From the NCBI RefSeq assembly GCF_020740795.1, contig NC_067294.1, forward strand, positions 5,952,001 through 6,016,000: 64,000 nt of DNA, in the 5' to 3' direction. The translations under genes and the position numbers were made by a program. The notes beneath the pieces are model-generated. The model did no database searches, was not told the DNA's origin, and was given only the letters and a program-made list of their open reading frames with translations. This stretch comes from Apus apus (taxonomy: Eukaryota; Chordata; Aves; Apodiformes; Apodidae). Positions 12,101 through 24,605 of this stretch are shown piece after piece (the first letter of the stretch is position 1; each line of letters starts with the position of its first letter).

Positions 12101-15100
12101 AGTCACCACAGAGCAAATTGGTGTGCTCTGGCTGCCCACCACTCCCTGGGCAGGATTCTTTTCAGTGAGGGGCAGATCTCTGGGTGGGAGGGGGCAGGAT
12201 GCAGGCAGAAGGAAGGAGCAGGGTGGGGGGGGGCGGGCAGTACCCTGCCGTAGTGAGCCTTGTAAGCCTTTAGGATCTGCTGCCTCTGGGCGTTGCTCCT
12301 CTGTGTCAGCACGTCAATGATGGCCCCTTCATCCGTGCCTGCAACAACAGCAGTGATGCTGGGGAGGGCCAAGGGGGCCAGCAGAGCCACACCATGTCAT
12401 CCTGAACTGAGCCCACATTGTACCCCCCATAAATGGGAGACGGGGAAGGGGGAGCTCCCACAGCTCCAAAGCTGACACTTCTCCCCCTCGCTGGGGCTTT
12501 CATGCAGCCCTGCATGGGCCAGGGTGGGTTTTCTTCCTGGGGCAGGAGCTGTAGAGGAGCAGGAAGGGGCTGGGCACGTGGTCCCCACTTACCCAGGCCC
12601 TTCATCGCCTTCCTCAGCACCTGCGCGTCCCCATCATCATTAAAGCTTCCCGCGGGCTGCACGGTTCCTCGCAGCTGTGGATGCACAGAGGGGCTTGGGT
12701 TCATCCCTGAGCTGGGTGGGATGGAGGGAGGGATGGAGAGAGGGAGGGATGGAGAGAGGGAGGGATGCAGAGAGGGAGGGATGCAGAGAGGGAGGGAAGG
12801 TGCCACCCGGCAAGCCGATTGCCAAAGCAGATCGTGTGTTAGTGCAAGCACCTGAGGCTCAGTGAGGATGTCCCTGCCACTGTCACCCCAGACAGCAAGG
12901 GGCAAACCATAGCCAGGCCAGCAGAGAGTGGGGAGAAGATGACAACAGACAGTCCTTGGAGTCCTGGTGTCCTGCTTGGTGTTATACCCGCCTCCCCCAG
13001 TGCTGGGACACCTTTGCTGGGGCTGGTCGCATCAGCTGAGAGCCAGAAGAGGAGTTGCTGAAGGGCTGCCAGCTCCTGCCTTGTCATTCTATCCTCCAGC
13101 ACAGCCCTGTCCTCCCTGTGCACGTAAGGCTCAGGGTGCCTTTTCTGCACATCCCAAAGCACCCACTGTGGGTGCCTCCAGCTGCATGCAGGGTGCTGCA
13201 TGCCATGCCCTGGTTTTGGGGTGGGCTGCCCAGGGAGCAAGAGGTCTCCAGTGGGCACCAGATCCAGGGCTGGGTGTGATGCATTGCACAGACATGCAGG
13301 GCCACCTGCCCCACGGGAGGGGGTTCTTAAGAGAGAGGAGGGGGTTAGTGGAGCTCACGGGGGGCAGCCAGCTCTGCTGGGGTTATGTCCTGCCAACCTT
13401 GTGCCCCAAAACCAGAGAACTTGCATCAAGAAAAACCCCAGAGCAAGGGACAGAGCAGAGCTGAGGGTCTGGCTGTGCCCCAGAGCAGAGAGGAGCAGTC
13501 GAGGGTCTCAAGCTGGCAGAGAGCAGAGAGGGAGTGCAGGAGGGTCTGGGGGGTGCTGACCTCTACTTTGGCCACCGCACTAAGCTCCCACATCCGATAG
13601 GCCACCTGCGCCGCCTCGGGGAAGAACTCACCTGCGGCACTGCAAGGGGAGGGCAAGGACAGGGGACAGTGAACCACAGGGGCCCCACACCCTGCCAGCA
13701 GCCACCACCCTCTGCCCGGCCTCACAAAGGGTGTTTTGTACCCCCAAAGTGCCAGGCAGGGGGGCAGGAGCCAGGTGCTTGCTGTGGGGCTGGGTGGGAA
13801 TGGGGTGAAGTGGGCAATAATTCCCAGCTGTCCCCACTGGAGCATCCTCCCTCCAGGTGTTTGTCTCTGCCCTGCGGGGCTGCCACATGCCATGAAGGGA
13901 CCATGGCATCATGGTTGGCTGTGCAGAGGGGCCTCAGGGCCCCCTGTACCCAACCACTGCCACTGTGGCTGCTGCCAGCCCAGGTGCTCTGTCAGGCTCT
14001 GAGCCGGAGGTTTGTACCCAGCACCAAGGGGACAAAGAGGAGCAAACAGGGTGACAGGTGGTCTTACTCATCATCCCCTCCACACAGCTTCAGCAGGGCC
14101 TTCTTGTACTCCCCAGAGGTGTCCTCCTGCAAAGACAGATGAAGATGGAGACACATGTAGCATGGAGGGTCAAGGTAGTGCCATGGCATAGGCACACAGA
14201 CAGGGGTCCCTGAACCTTGTCCTCAGAGATGGACACCCACAACGGGGCAGCTGGGGAGGGGGCTCAGACCTCACATGGACATTGGCATAATGAGGGAGGC
14301 AGCACTAGCAGCTGCTTAGAGGGTGTCAGGGCACCACCAGCACTTACCTTTATCATGTTGTAGAGAGATTTCTCATACTTGGTCCTGAACACCTCCCGGA
14401 TGTCCAGCATGTCGATCTCACTGCGGGACACCATGATGCGGATCAGCGTGTTGTCTCTCGTGCCCAGCCCCTGCAACAGAGGAGCCCCCGCATCAAGCCT
14501 GGGATGGCCAAGGAACCCCTCTATCAGATTCCTACCCGACCCCAGGTAGGAAGGAATAACTCCTTTGGAGGGAAGAGCAGAGACCCAAGGTCACAGAGGT
14601 CCTGTCTTCATGGACCTGTGTCACCCTGTCCTCCAGCAGCACCCTGTGGCAAGGGGAGCCCTCTTCTGGCCGGCTCCCTGCCACGCTCTGGGTCCCCCCC
14701 AGGAGCAGGAACGATCCACTCACCTTCATGGCCTTGTAGAGCCTTTCAGCAAAATACTCTGCTGTGCTTCTTACGCACTTCACTGTGGGAAATGAGGCAC
14801 GGTGAGGGATGCTGGCACCTCGCTTCACGAGTCCCCCAGCCTCCGAACACCCTGTGGCCCTTGGACACCACATTCCCCACCCACCCTTAGCCCCCTGAGA
14901 CTGGGTGGAGCTGCAACTCCAACCCTGCTGGCTCTTGTGGCAGAGCCCTCCCACCCTGGCAAGGCCAGTGGTGTGTTCTCACAGCACTCCCCACTCAGGG
15001 GCTGACCTACCCACGGCCAGCATCAGCTTCTCAAAGTCACCAGAGAGCTCTGCCCGGATGCTCCTTTCAATAGGCTTCCCAGAAATCTTCAGGTATTCAT

Positions 15101-18100
15101 CAAAGACTGTGGGAGGAGAGCAAGATGATGCCTGGAGAAGCTACCAAGATACCTTAGATACCTCCAAGCCCAACCCCGAGTTTGCAGGAGATGCTCACCC
15201 AGGCGGAGGTGCTGCTTGCTTCGCCGGCCAAGAATGTAGATGAACTGGGCCTCATCTGTGCCCCATTTCAGCTCGCCAGCTTCCAGCAGGTCCTTGTGGG
15301 ATGGGGAAGGCATCAGGGCCCCAGTCAGCAAGCTGCTCACGTGGGGCTCTGCCCAAGCATGGGCACCCTTCCACCTTTCCCAGGCCTATGTCCAGCTGGT
15401 TCCAGTGCCACCAGCCCCAACCCTGCCTGGATGCCACCCGTCCCAATGACCTAGCAAACCTCACCTTGGCATCCTGCTCCACCAGGTCCTCACTCACCAC
15501 ATCATCCTCCTCCCTGGCACCCTGTGGGACAGAGACGGGCTCAGCTCTGCTGGATGCAGGCACCCACCACCTATAGATGCTAGACAGATGGACGTACCTG
15601 AAGCAGAACTATGAGCATCTTCTTGAAGTGCCCCGACGTGTCTCCAACAATGTCAGCTTCCAGGTCTCTCTCATAGGCTGGCAGAAGAGGGAGAGGTCAG
15701 GTCCTGGAAAGCTGGAACCCCTCACCTCTGCCCTTGTCCTGGCCCAAGGGGACACAGGGCAGCCCCAGCCCTTCCCCAGCCCTCACCATCTTTGTAGGCA
15801 GCCACCAGGTTGTGGATCTCCTGGTTGGTACGGGAGGCGAGGATCTCAATGAGGCACTTCTCATCTGTACCGATGCCCTGAGGGCAGAGATGCAGCCCCA
15901 TGAGCAGTGGGGCCAGCTGGGGTGTCCTCAGGGAGGGCCCGGGGGGGGCTGCCCACCCCTTACCGCGATGGCATCTTTGATCTCCTTGGCGTCGCTGTAG
16001 GGCGGGGGCCGCATCAGGCTCACGATCAGCCGCTCAAACTTCCCCGTCAGCTCGTACTTGAGGTCTGCAATGAGGTCCTGGTGGAGGGGGAGAAAGGGAC
16101 TGGGGGACCTTCTGCTCCACAGCATCTCTAGGTGGGCCCAGGGAGCAGTGGGTCCCTGCGTGGGCTGGTTGGTGGCAGCCATGGCCACCTGCGTCTGCAG
16201 CTGGGGCTTGGACCAGGGAGTGTTTCTGCTGTTACCTTCCCATAGAGGGACTTGTAGGCTTGGCAGATCTCCACTCGCTGCTTGTTGCTTCTGGAGGTGA
16301 TGAGGTCGAGGATGGCCTCCTTGTCACTGCCTGTGGGGAGAGCTGGGAATCACACTGAGCCCATGGCTGGGTCTCACCCCCCACGGCTGGGCTCATCATA
16401 GCCATCCTGCCGTGCTCAGAGTTGCTTCTGACTTGGGATGGGAGGAGAAGCAGAGCCAAGCTGGCTCCATGGAGGAACAGGGAGCCAGGAGAGGTCCTGG
16501 CATGCTACTAAAACAGACAGGCAGCTGAGAGGAGCGGGGATGCAGGATGCCCAGCCATGCAAGGGTCAACTGAAAGAATAGGGGACATCAGGGTGGCCCT
16601 GTGGTGACAGTCTGGAGGAGTGTTCATACCAAATCCCTTCATGGCATTGTACAAGGCCTCCGCGTCCTGGTTGGCATCGAAGCCTGGGAAATCCTTCACC
16701 GACCCCCTGTAGACCTAGGGGAAAGGAGAAGGTGAAAGGGGAAGGTGTGGCCTCCAGTGGGATGTGTGAAGGAGGAATTAAAGCTGAGCAGGACTGGGGC
16801 AAGTTCTGTTCCTGCTCGGACTGCCCAGAGGCAAATCTCAGCCTCAAACATAAACCCTTGTTCTTCTCAGTTGTTTCCTTTCCTGTTTGCTCTCCCCACC
16901 ACGCAAATTGTTTGTGTTCCAGGTCACTGGAGTGCAGAGTGCACAGCCTTCCTTCTCATATCTCACTGGCTTCACTCTGTTTGCTGCTTGTGCCCTGTGT
17001 TTAAGCTGGATACAACCCTCCCCACCGTGCCAGCAAGAGCAGGTGCTTAAAGGGAGGTTTCTTGAGCATGTTTGGGTTCCCAGCTCCATATGGAGGGTTC
17101 AGGAGGAAAAGGGGAGGCCCCACGGGAGGGTTGGAGACCCTGAATGCAGGGAAAGGCATGGAAGGACCGAGGTGATCCCCTGGCAATGCCACTGGGCTGA
17201 AGAGAGTATGAGAGGTGGATTGGAAACAATGAAGGAAATAATCTTGCTACTGCCTGTTGTGAGCAGGAAAACCCTCTGGATGCTGAAGATGCCCAAGCTC
17301 TGCATGGCCTCTGAGTGAGGAGACACATCTACAGGCACAAAGGCATCGTGTGCTGCTAAGCAGAAAGCACTGAGAGGTGCCAGAGCTGCCAACAGCTTGT
17401 CCTACCCCAGTGTGCACTCCCACAGGGCCCAGGCTGGTCTGAAGGGTCAGAGCAGGGTTCCTGAGTACAGGGAAAGACTTTCCTAGGAGCCTGAGAAATC
17501 CTGGAGGTTCCATAATCTACTTGTGTTTGCTCCTCTGCACCTCCAGGCTGCACAACATGGATTCCAGGAGAGAAACCCCCAAACAGAAAAAAGCAGGGAT
17601 CAGGCTTCCCTTCCCCAAGTCAGCTTTGCCTGGGGGAATTCACCCTGGGGGAGCCCACACCAGATTCTGAGTGAGATCAGCACAAACCCTGGGTGGAAGC
17701 AGATATGAAACCAGCCTGGCCTCGTGTAAGGAACTGGGACACATCCCTGCTGAAGACAGGGAGTGGGAAGAGCTGAAAAGCAGTGTTTCCCTCACTGGGG
17801 CTGGGAGCTGGGTTGAGCTGAGGCCCTCGGCTGTGTCAGCACCCTGGGAGACTGAGCAGCTTCCCTTGGCTCTGCTGGTACTGTGTCCCAGCTGGGTAGA
17901 TACACTTCCCAGGGCTTGCTTGCTCAGGATCTGCTTCAGGGTTTGTTTAAAATCCCAAAAAGCCATACAAATGCCCAGGACTGTTGCCAGTATGGGCATC
18001 TAAAGCCAGTGCATCCCCAGAGAAGGTGGGCATCACTCAGGCAGCACCAGTGCCAGCACCTCTGATCCAGGAATTGCTTCCAGTAATGAGCCCAAGGGGA

Positions 18101-19790
18101 GGGACATGGGGCAACTCCATCCCCATCACTCCCCAGGGCCCAATCCCGATGCTGCAGCACATCATCTCCGCTGTGCATGACACACAGCTGGTCTCTGTAC
18201 CCCCCATTTTCCAGAGAGAAACCAGTCCAGGCTGGGAACATCCCACAAGCCCTCTATGGAGGAGCTGCTGGCACTGGTGTCCACATGGAGGTGACCAAGT
18301 GTCAGGCAAGAGGAGACGCTGCCCTTCCAGGGAAGCCGGTGGGCACAGGAACAGATCGTATTGCATGTGATTCACCCCGAGAGCTGGATTTAGCCCCTCT
18401 TCCCGGCAGTGGCAGCTCCCAGACCCTGTTGGCTCCCTGCGAGCTGCTGCCCACACACATGCCTTGCAAAGACGTAAATAAGGAGTTGCAGGACAAAGGA
18501 GGTGCTTGGAAGCAGCAGGACAGGATGAAGGTGGCTGGAAGGTGCTGGGATCACAGGGATGGTGATGGGGAGAGAAAACGTTGGCCCTGGTTAAAAGGGG
18601 AGGAGGAGCAGGGCTGTGTTAACTACCTGCTGAGCCACTGAAGCCTGAGCTGCTTGCGTTGCTGTCATGGCAGGGACACAGGAAACTGAGGCAGGAGCTC
18701 AGCTCTGTGCATTGCCACAGACTCCATGACCCCAGGGAGGTGCAGAAACATCACTTGGGAGGTAAACAGCATCCTGCCTGCGGTGCCTTCCTCACACCCC
18801 CGCCCCTCTTTCCATCCCCTGCTTCAGCTGCCAGGGCCCCCCACCTCCCCTCCTCCAGCCTCTGAGTCATCCCAGCCTGCCTGGGACCTCCCAGCTAAAA
18901 ATAAGTCGTGCTGGGGCCAGGAGGGTGGAAGCAAAATTCCCAGCATGGCTTCTCTCTTTCCCACTGCACAGCTGCTTGGGGTCCTGGACCACCGTGGGGG
19001 TGGTGCTCACTCATGCTGTGCCTCAGTTTCCCCACCCAGAGGAAACCACCCCCTTGGCTGAAGGAAGCCACAAGTAATTGGGCTGAAGGCAACGATTACT
19101 TGATTTCTTGAGGGAAAGGAAAGCAGAGCCTGGCCCTGAGCAGTGGAGATGGAAGGCTCTGGGCTTGGACTTCTCTCCTGCCTGGCACACTGCTGTACCC
19201 TGCAGGCAGATGGCACCTGGCCAGCCACAGCTGCCCACCGAGGCAGGGTTTTCCACCCACGCCGAGATGTTTTCCTGGCTGCCAGGAAGCACCTGCTCAC
19301 CCAGCTGCCACATTGCACCAGCCCCATCTTGGAGTGGGGAAAAATCCAGGCTGGGGAGAGGCCAAAGCTGAGCTGTATGCCTTGCAGCAGGCTCAGGCAG
19401 GCTTCCTCCCCAGTGAAAGCCCAAATCCCCAGTGCAACATCTCTCCCTTTCCCACAGCCTGGTGTCTCTCCTCCATCCAGCTGAGGTCCCTAAAGGATTT
19501 TTGCTCCTCACTGTCCCTGCTCTCCCAGCTCCTACCCCAATGCTTCCCCCATCTGTATCACATCCAGACAGTGCTGACTGGAGAGTCAGGAATGTAAACA
19601 GGCTCTGGGAAGCATCTCACCCCACGCATGTCACCATGTCCTTGCTGCACGATGGAGACGCTGCCCCAGCTCTGGGCTCTGCCCCACAGCACCCTCAGTA
19701 CCCATCCTGACTGTGAGGGTCACCCTTACCTTTCCTTGGGGTGCCATGGCTTCCCGAGCTGGAAATCACCAGAGTGAAGGCAAGGAGGAG
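6160..19790 (-). CDS. ANXA6: Annexin A6, complete coding region (25 coding exons, 672 aa)
   Basis: Annexin A6 is a calcium-dependent phospholipid-binding protein with eight annexin repeats. It acts at plasma and endosomal membranes in cholesterol handling, membrane repair and Ras/PKC signalling. Coding exons in transcript order are: 19747-19730, 16714-16630, 16330-16236, 16077-15964, 15877-15787, 15677-15598, 15521-15465, 15292-15199, 15106-15011, 14782-14724, 14470-14348, 14126-14068, 13639-13561, 12674-12593, 12338-12244, 11818-11705, 11232-11142, 10423-10344, 10149-10096, 8863-8846, 8061-7965, 7706-7611, 7327-7269, 6963-6841, 6530-6471. They sum to 2,019 nt, and human ANXA6 is 673 aa. The protein begins [18 protein letters not shown] and ends LLALCGGED. 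Type II calcium-site loops of GxGT type are visible at about residues 105 (GIGTD), 264 (GLGTR), 448 (GAGTD) and 613 (GAGTD). The start ATG at 19,745-19,747 sits in an exon that begins in 5' UTR at 19,790. An upstream non-coding exon is expected but was not located. No coding break was seen. Confidence 0.97.
6182..6187 (-). terminator. ANXA6: ANXA6 poly(A) signal AATAAA
   Basis: The minus strand carries AATAAA about 285 nt after the ANXA6 stop codon (6,473-6,471). Cleavage would fall near 6,160-6,170, giving a short 3' UTR of about 300 nt. Confidence 0.75.
8846..8863 (-). CDS. ANXA6: ANXA6 18-bp microexon (residues 523-528, VVAETL)
   Basis: The exon is flanked by a good acceptor (CTCTGCCAG) and donor (GTGAGTG) on the minus strand and adds exactly six codons in phase 0. 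It corresponds to the alternatively spliced six-residue VAAEIL segment at the start of the seventh repeat of human ANXA6. Skipping leaves the frame intact and gives a 666-aa form. Confidence 0.9.
9000..9400. other. CpG-rich block inside an ANXA6 intron
   Basis: The intron between the exon at 10,096-10,149 and the microexon at 8,846-8,863 contains a GC-rich, CpG-containing block, densest around 9,120-9,380. No exon with convincing splice sites was found in it. It may be an intragenic regulatory island or simply compositional. Confidence 0.4.
12718..12800. repeat. 16-bp minisatellite in ANXA6 intron 13
   Basis: About four to five tandem copies of a 16-bp unit, GGATGSAGAGAGGGAG (S is G or C), lie 40-125 nt upstream of the exon at 12,593-12,674. 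On the ANXA6 sense strand the array is pyrimidine-rich. Confidence 0.85.
16715..19729 (-). other. ANXA6: ANXA6 intron after the first coding exon
   Basis: A 3.0-kb intron separates the six-codon first coding exon from the rest of the gene. I saw no embedded gene or named repeat in it. Confidence 0.85.
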
Positions 19791-21599
19791 CTGTGGGAGG
19801 GAACAAAAAAGCCAATATGAGCTAAAGCTCCCACTGTGTGGGCTGTGTTATTTTAGGGGGGCTTTGCTCCCCACCTTGGGTGCTCCCACCAGCTCTCGCT
19901 GCAGGTGCGGTACCCAGAGGCTGATGGGGAGGGAGAGAGGCCTCACCAACCGCCCTGCAGTCACCAGAACCAAGGCCCTCTGGTATGTGGCACTGAGCTG
20001 GGGACCCCAAGGGCCAGGGGCAGAGGAGATGAGCCCCCCTACAGCTTCCTGCCAGCGCCAAGAGAAACCAGGAGTGGAAGAAAGTGCTTGAATACATGGA
20101 AATGGGCTGAGCATCCTCCACAGGGCTGACTCTCCTTGCTGCACCCCACAATGCTCCCTCTGCAGCTCCCCCAAGCACCACCCCAGCTTCAGAAGCTGCT
20201 GGGGACACCCCACTGGTGCATGACACTGAGGCTGGGCAGCCCCCACCAAGTCCCACCAGCTTTATCTGAGTTTCTGTGGGCGGAATCAAGGCCGCCATCA
20301 GTCCCACGCACGCAGCAGAGCCCGGGAAACGCAGCCGGGTTTCCAGGGTAACTCACAGGTTGTTTTCTAACACTAGCACCATTTATAGCTGCAACCCGCG
20401 GTGGTGTGGGCTCCCCCCCGGCAAAGAAAGTCCCCAGACAGTTCTGTTTTCTCCGAGAGAGCTGATGGGGGGGGGAGAGAAACAGCTGGAAAATGGAGCC
20501 TGGCCATGAATGAACCGCTGAGTGTCAGCTGAGCTCCAGCCAGGAGCAGCTCCAGCTCCCTCCTCGCCAGCCTTCCCCTCCCTCTGGGACACGTTGCAGG
20601 AAAGCTCATGGTGCAGTGGGGCCGCCCTGGGGGGATTTCGACCCGCAGCTGAGCTTGATTTCATGCCACGGAGTGAGTGGGGGAAAAAAAAAAGATTAAC
20701 TTCCCCAGCTTGGCCCTGCATCCCTGTGAGAGCACCCACGGAGGGGGAGGCCCAGCCCCACAGCCCTCAGTGCAGCTGGGTCACCCTGCTGGGCTGCAGG
20801 AAGCCACGGGTATCCTCGCTGAGGGGAGGAAGTTTTGCAAAACACCAGAGCTGCCCCTCACCTCCTCTTCCTGTCTCAGCTGGAGGCTGAAAGCCTTGGC
20901 TGCCCTTCCCCATGGCCCCTGCCGGTGGGAGAGCCCCTGCCTGCCCTGTGTGTAGTGGGGCTGCACTGCAGCTGGGTGCTGGGTGGGCACCAGGGGATCC
21001 CTGGAGCCTTTTAATGCTGCTCAGGATCCTGAATGTGAAGCTGCGTATCCTCCAGGGAGAGAAGGAAGCCCTGTGTGGCACAGCCCCTCTGCCTCGCTCC
21101 ATGCACGCGGCAGTTGGGCTGAGACCGCCCAACTCGTCTCAGCAGTGGCAGAGAATCCCCGGCCACACCCAGTCCCCGAGCCTGTCCCTGCAGTGCTCTG
21201 TCCCTGGCCGCAGCACTGCCGATCCCTCCGCAGGCTGGGGGAGCAGCCCCAGCTCTTGCCCTGCCCAGACAAACCCACTGCATCCATGGGGCAGGTGGAG
21301 AGACCCGGGGGCTGCAGAGCTCCGACACGGGGATATACCTGCCCCCCCCAAAAATTGGAGAGGTTTGGGTTATGGCGGACCCTGGACGGAGAGTGCCACG
21401 AGAAACCCTACATGATGTTCACAGCCCATCCCCTGTGCAGAACGACCCACCCTTGCCAAAAATCTTCTGTCTCCCTGGCAGCGGGCACCCCACCGGCCTC
21501 TCCACGGCCCCACCACGGCTCTGGCCTCGGGGGTTTCACCCCAGGAGCCCAGTGGCTATTTTTGCGTCCCGCTGCTCCCCTGATACGGCTGCACACAAA

Positions 21600-22560
21600 G
21601 GCCACTGCAGCCCCCGCCCCGTCTGTCTTGCCCCGGGGGCAGAAAGGGAGCTTCGCCGGGTTAAGAAGTGGCACCCGTCCTCCCCACGAGGAAAGGGAGT
21701 CCCCAGAGTAAGTCCCCAGCCCTACTCCAGGACCAAAAAGTCCCCCTGCCCTCCTCGAGCTCCGTGCTTCTGGGGTGTCATTGGGTGTTTCTGCCTCTGC
21801 AAAACTCGACGGGTACCGAACCTGGGGGGTCCCTCCGTGCTGAGCGCGGCACGGACCCTGCGCGGAGGGACGGGCGTTGCCGCAGCGCCGGAGCGCGGAC
21901 AAAAGCGCATCCCGGGCGGGACACACCCGTGGGCCCCGCAGCAACAGCCAAGCCCACCCCAAAATGCATCCTCCGGCAGCGCAGCCCCCCAGGCTTTTGT
22001 TAAAAAGGAAGGATTTTTTCATGAAAAGAAAAAGAAACAAGCGAGGATCCCCCCTGCAGCCACCCCTTGGCTCGCTCGCCGCCCGGCCAGCGCTTTCCTC
22101 CCCTCCGTGGCACCGCGCTGGCTCTGCACAACAGGACGGGCCCCCCAACATGCCAGCACGGTCCCCCCACATGCCAGCTCACCCTTATGACGGGCACCCA
22201 GGTCTGTCCAGCCACGCTCTCGGGAGCAGCGGGCCGCCGCTGCGCTGCGTTCTGGTGGCCGCGGGCTCGTCCTTGGCCTGCAGCTGTTTCCTCCCGGTGA
22301 GACGTCAGCGATCCCAGCCCTCCAGTCCCCGCCTGCCGTCACACCGGGGTCATGCTCCCACCCTCGCCGCCATGCCGGACCTCAGCCCCACGTTTTTTGG
22401 GTGCCCGCGGGGCAGCGGGACCCGATGCTGGGTGTGGAGAAGGGGGTCACTCGGCAGAAAAGCCCCAGCGGTGTCTTGTGCCAACGTGTGACACTTCGAA
22501 CCCCGAGGGGCTGTGCGCCAGCCGCGGCAACGCCGCAAGGTGATAGCGGTGATTGTGCTC
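21600..22560. promoter_or_regulatory. CpG-rich promoter candidate upstream of ANXA6
   Basis: This is the only strong CpG-rich block between the first ANXA6 coding exon and the transporter that starts at 24,606. It is densest at about 21,840-22,560. ANXA6 needs a non-coding first exon further upstream of 19,790. The transporter also needs one, because its ATG directly follows a splice acceptor. Donor-like sites exist on both strands (minus, exon end near 22,183; plus, GTGAGA at 22,297 and GTGAGT at 22,935). A single divergent promoter for both genes is therefore possible, but exon 1 of neither gene can be fixed from sequence alone. Confidence 0.5.
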
Positions 22561-24515
22561 CGACTGCGGAAATGTCACCCCCTTCTGTCCCCCTGCCCGC
22601 ATTTCCTGGCGAACACTGGGGTGCAGGGCACCCTGCTGCCTCCCAGCTGCCACCGGCACCCCTGACACACCACACCAGACCACCCCCTTCCCTGGTCGTG
22701 GCTGGGAAATGTCCATCCCTGACTCTGCAAAAAGCCCAGGACCTGCTGAAGGGGGAAGGTGCTGAGCAGGACTCTGCAAGGACCACCCGTGGGGCAAGAG
22801 TGGAGCTGGCACCAGGAGCTGGGGAGGTGCAGCTCGCTGTCCCCCCAGCTTTCCCTCCCCTGCTGCAGACACAGGGAGAAGACCTTGCAGCACAGCCGTG
22901 GGTGGAGGATGCAGGAGGTACAGGGAGGGTGGAGGTGAGTCTCTGAAGATGCTTCTGGCAGGCTGTGCCACTGCCTGCAGTCCCCTGAGGCCACTTCCTT
23001 CCCTGCCTCGCCCAAATTCACTCAGCTCCTTCACCACCACCCGTTGCCCCAGCCGTCACGGAAGCTGTGAAGGGCTGAAGGAGGTGGCAGAGCTCCCCAG
23101 GAGCTGATATCAGCTGGAGCAGATACCAAGATCCCCCTCAAGGTGTTGAAGGCCATTGGCTTGTAACCTTTCAGGCTTTCAAGTCCTGGTGGTACCTGCT
23201 GGCTAGAGCACCTCTCTGGGGCTTTGAAGGCAGCTGAGCTGCTCAGTCCTGCTTGTTCTGGGAGGTGGTGGTCATAGGTAGCAGGGACCCCAGGCTGAGT
23301 GTGACATGCAGCCACAGGGCTGTGGCCCCCAGGGGACTGGAGGCATCCTGGGAGGGGGAGACCCTCCTGGCCAGTTAGCACCAGCTGCTCCTTCATGCCC
23401 TGTTGTTCCCTCAGGGCAATGTTCCCTCGGGCTGGCGTTGGTGTCTGGAGACCTCGCTCATGTGAGACAGCGTGGGTGACAAGTACAGCTTTGTTCACCC
23501 TGTGCTGCACTGCAGGACAACAGCCCTGCTCTCCCAGTGTCCCTGGCTGTGTCACGGTGTGCTGAGCCCCCCTGTCCAGAGCTGCTAGCCCCGCGGCTCC
23601 CAGGGCCTACTGGGGACATTGGGCTGCCCCACATAGTCAGGACAGCCCTATGGTTAGAGCACAAACCTGTTTTAGGTGCTCTAGATCCTGTCTTGCTTTG
23701 TTCTTGCATGGCTGATGTCCCCTTCCTCTGCTCCTTGCGAGCTGGAGGATGTGCTGAACTACATCACAGCCTAACAGGTTTTTGTCTCCAGAACCTGTAA
23801 GCAGACTCAGCCTGAGCACTATCTACATTAAAGTCAGAGCTGGCTCCTCACCCCAAAATGCCAGCTCTCAGCCTCTACTCAGAGCCCAGACTTAGTCTTG
23901 TAAGGTGCAGAAGACCAGCCAGGTCACACCGCAGCATCTCCAGCTGGGTCTGTGCTCCTCTGCCTTGATGCTGTGGTCAGTTCTTGGACCTGCTCACCTC
24001 CCTCTGTGTTCCCTAGGGACAGCTCAGCATGGGCACAGTCACAAATGTAGTTGCATGCACCCCTGCATCCTGACCTGGCTGTGTTTCTGCTCCTCTCTGC
24101 CTGGATTTCCTCCAAAACCTGCTCCACAGACTGAGGCTCCTAGTGTGAGGGAGTGGGGACAGGGGGAAAGGGTTGCCCCTTTCACCTGTGCAGGCAACTT
24201 TAAAATGTTAATTAAACTCCCTCAATAATGCCTCTGAGCCTATTAGCATTGCAGGCTTGTGTGTCTGATTTGGAAGGCGTTGTGGGAAAAATATTTCTAC
24301 ATAGTTTTCCCATTGTGCAGCCCAGAGTGGTGGTCAGTGAGGGGAGGGCCAGGGAGCTCCCAAAAGGGATTTAAGGGCAGAGTGTCACTGGGACTGCCTG
24401 GTGCCTGCCCTCCCCATCAGCTCAAACTTGGAGGGGTTTCCCCAGAGGATGGCTGGAGTAAGTAGTTTGCTTGCAGAAAAAATGGAAAATCATCAGGGCA
24501 AGATGGTCCTGTCTT
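22561..24515. other. Region between ANXA6 promoter island and SLC7A-type gene
   Basis: No coding exon or named repeat was recognised. It probably holds the non-coding 5' exon and first intron of the transporter gene that begins at 24,606. Confidence 0.45.
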
Positions 24516-24519
24516 CTCC

Positions 24520-24600
24520 TATGGACACAGGCTGAGAGAGTTGGGGTTCAGCCTGGAGAAGAGAAGGCTCCAGGGAGACCTTAGAGCACCTTTCCTCTCC
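24520..24600 (+). mobile_element. Short CR1 fragment abutting a splice acceptor
   Basis: About 80 bases match the same internal CR1 segment seen at 45,074-45,150, sharing the core GAGAAGAGAAGGCTCCAGGG and the following GAGACCTTAGAGCACC. The fragment runs into the polypyrimidine tract and AG (24,604-24,605) that precede the transporter start codon. Confidence 0.85.
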
Positions 24601-24605
24601 TGCAG

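Noticed and set aside
21372-22190. Open frames of 272 and 254 codons on opposite strands
   Set aside because: They coincide with the CpG-rich promoter block and have low-complexity composition; no domain is visible.
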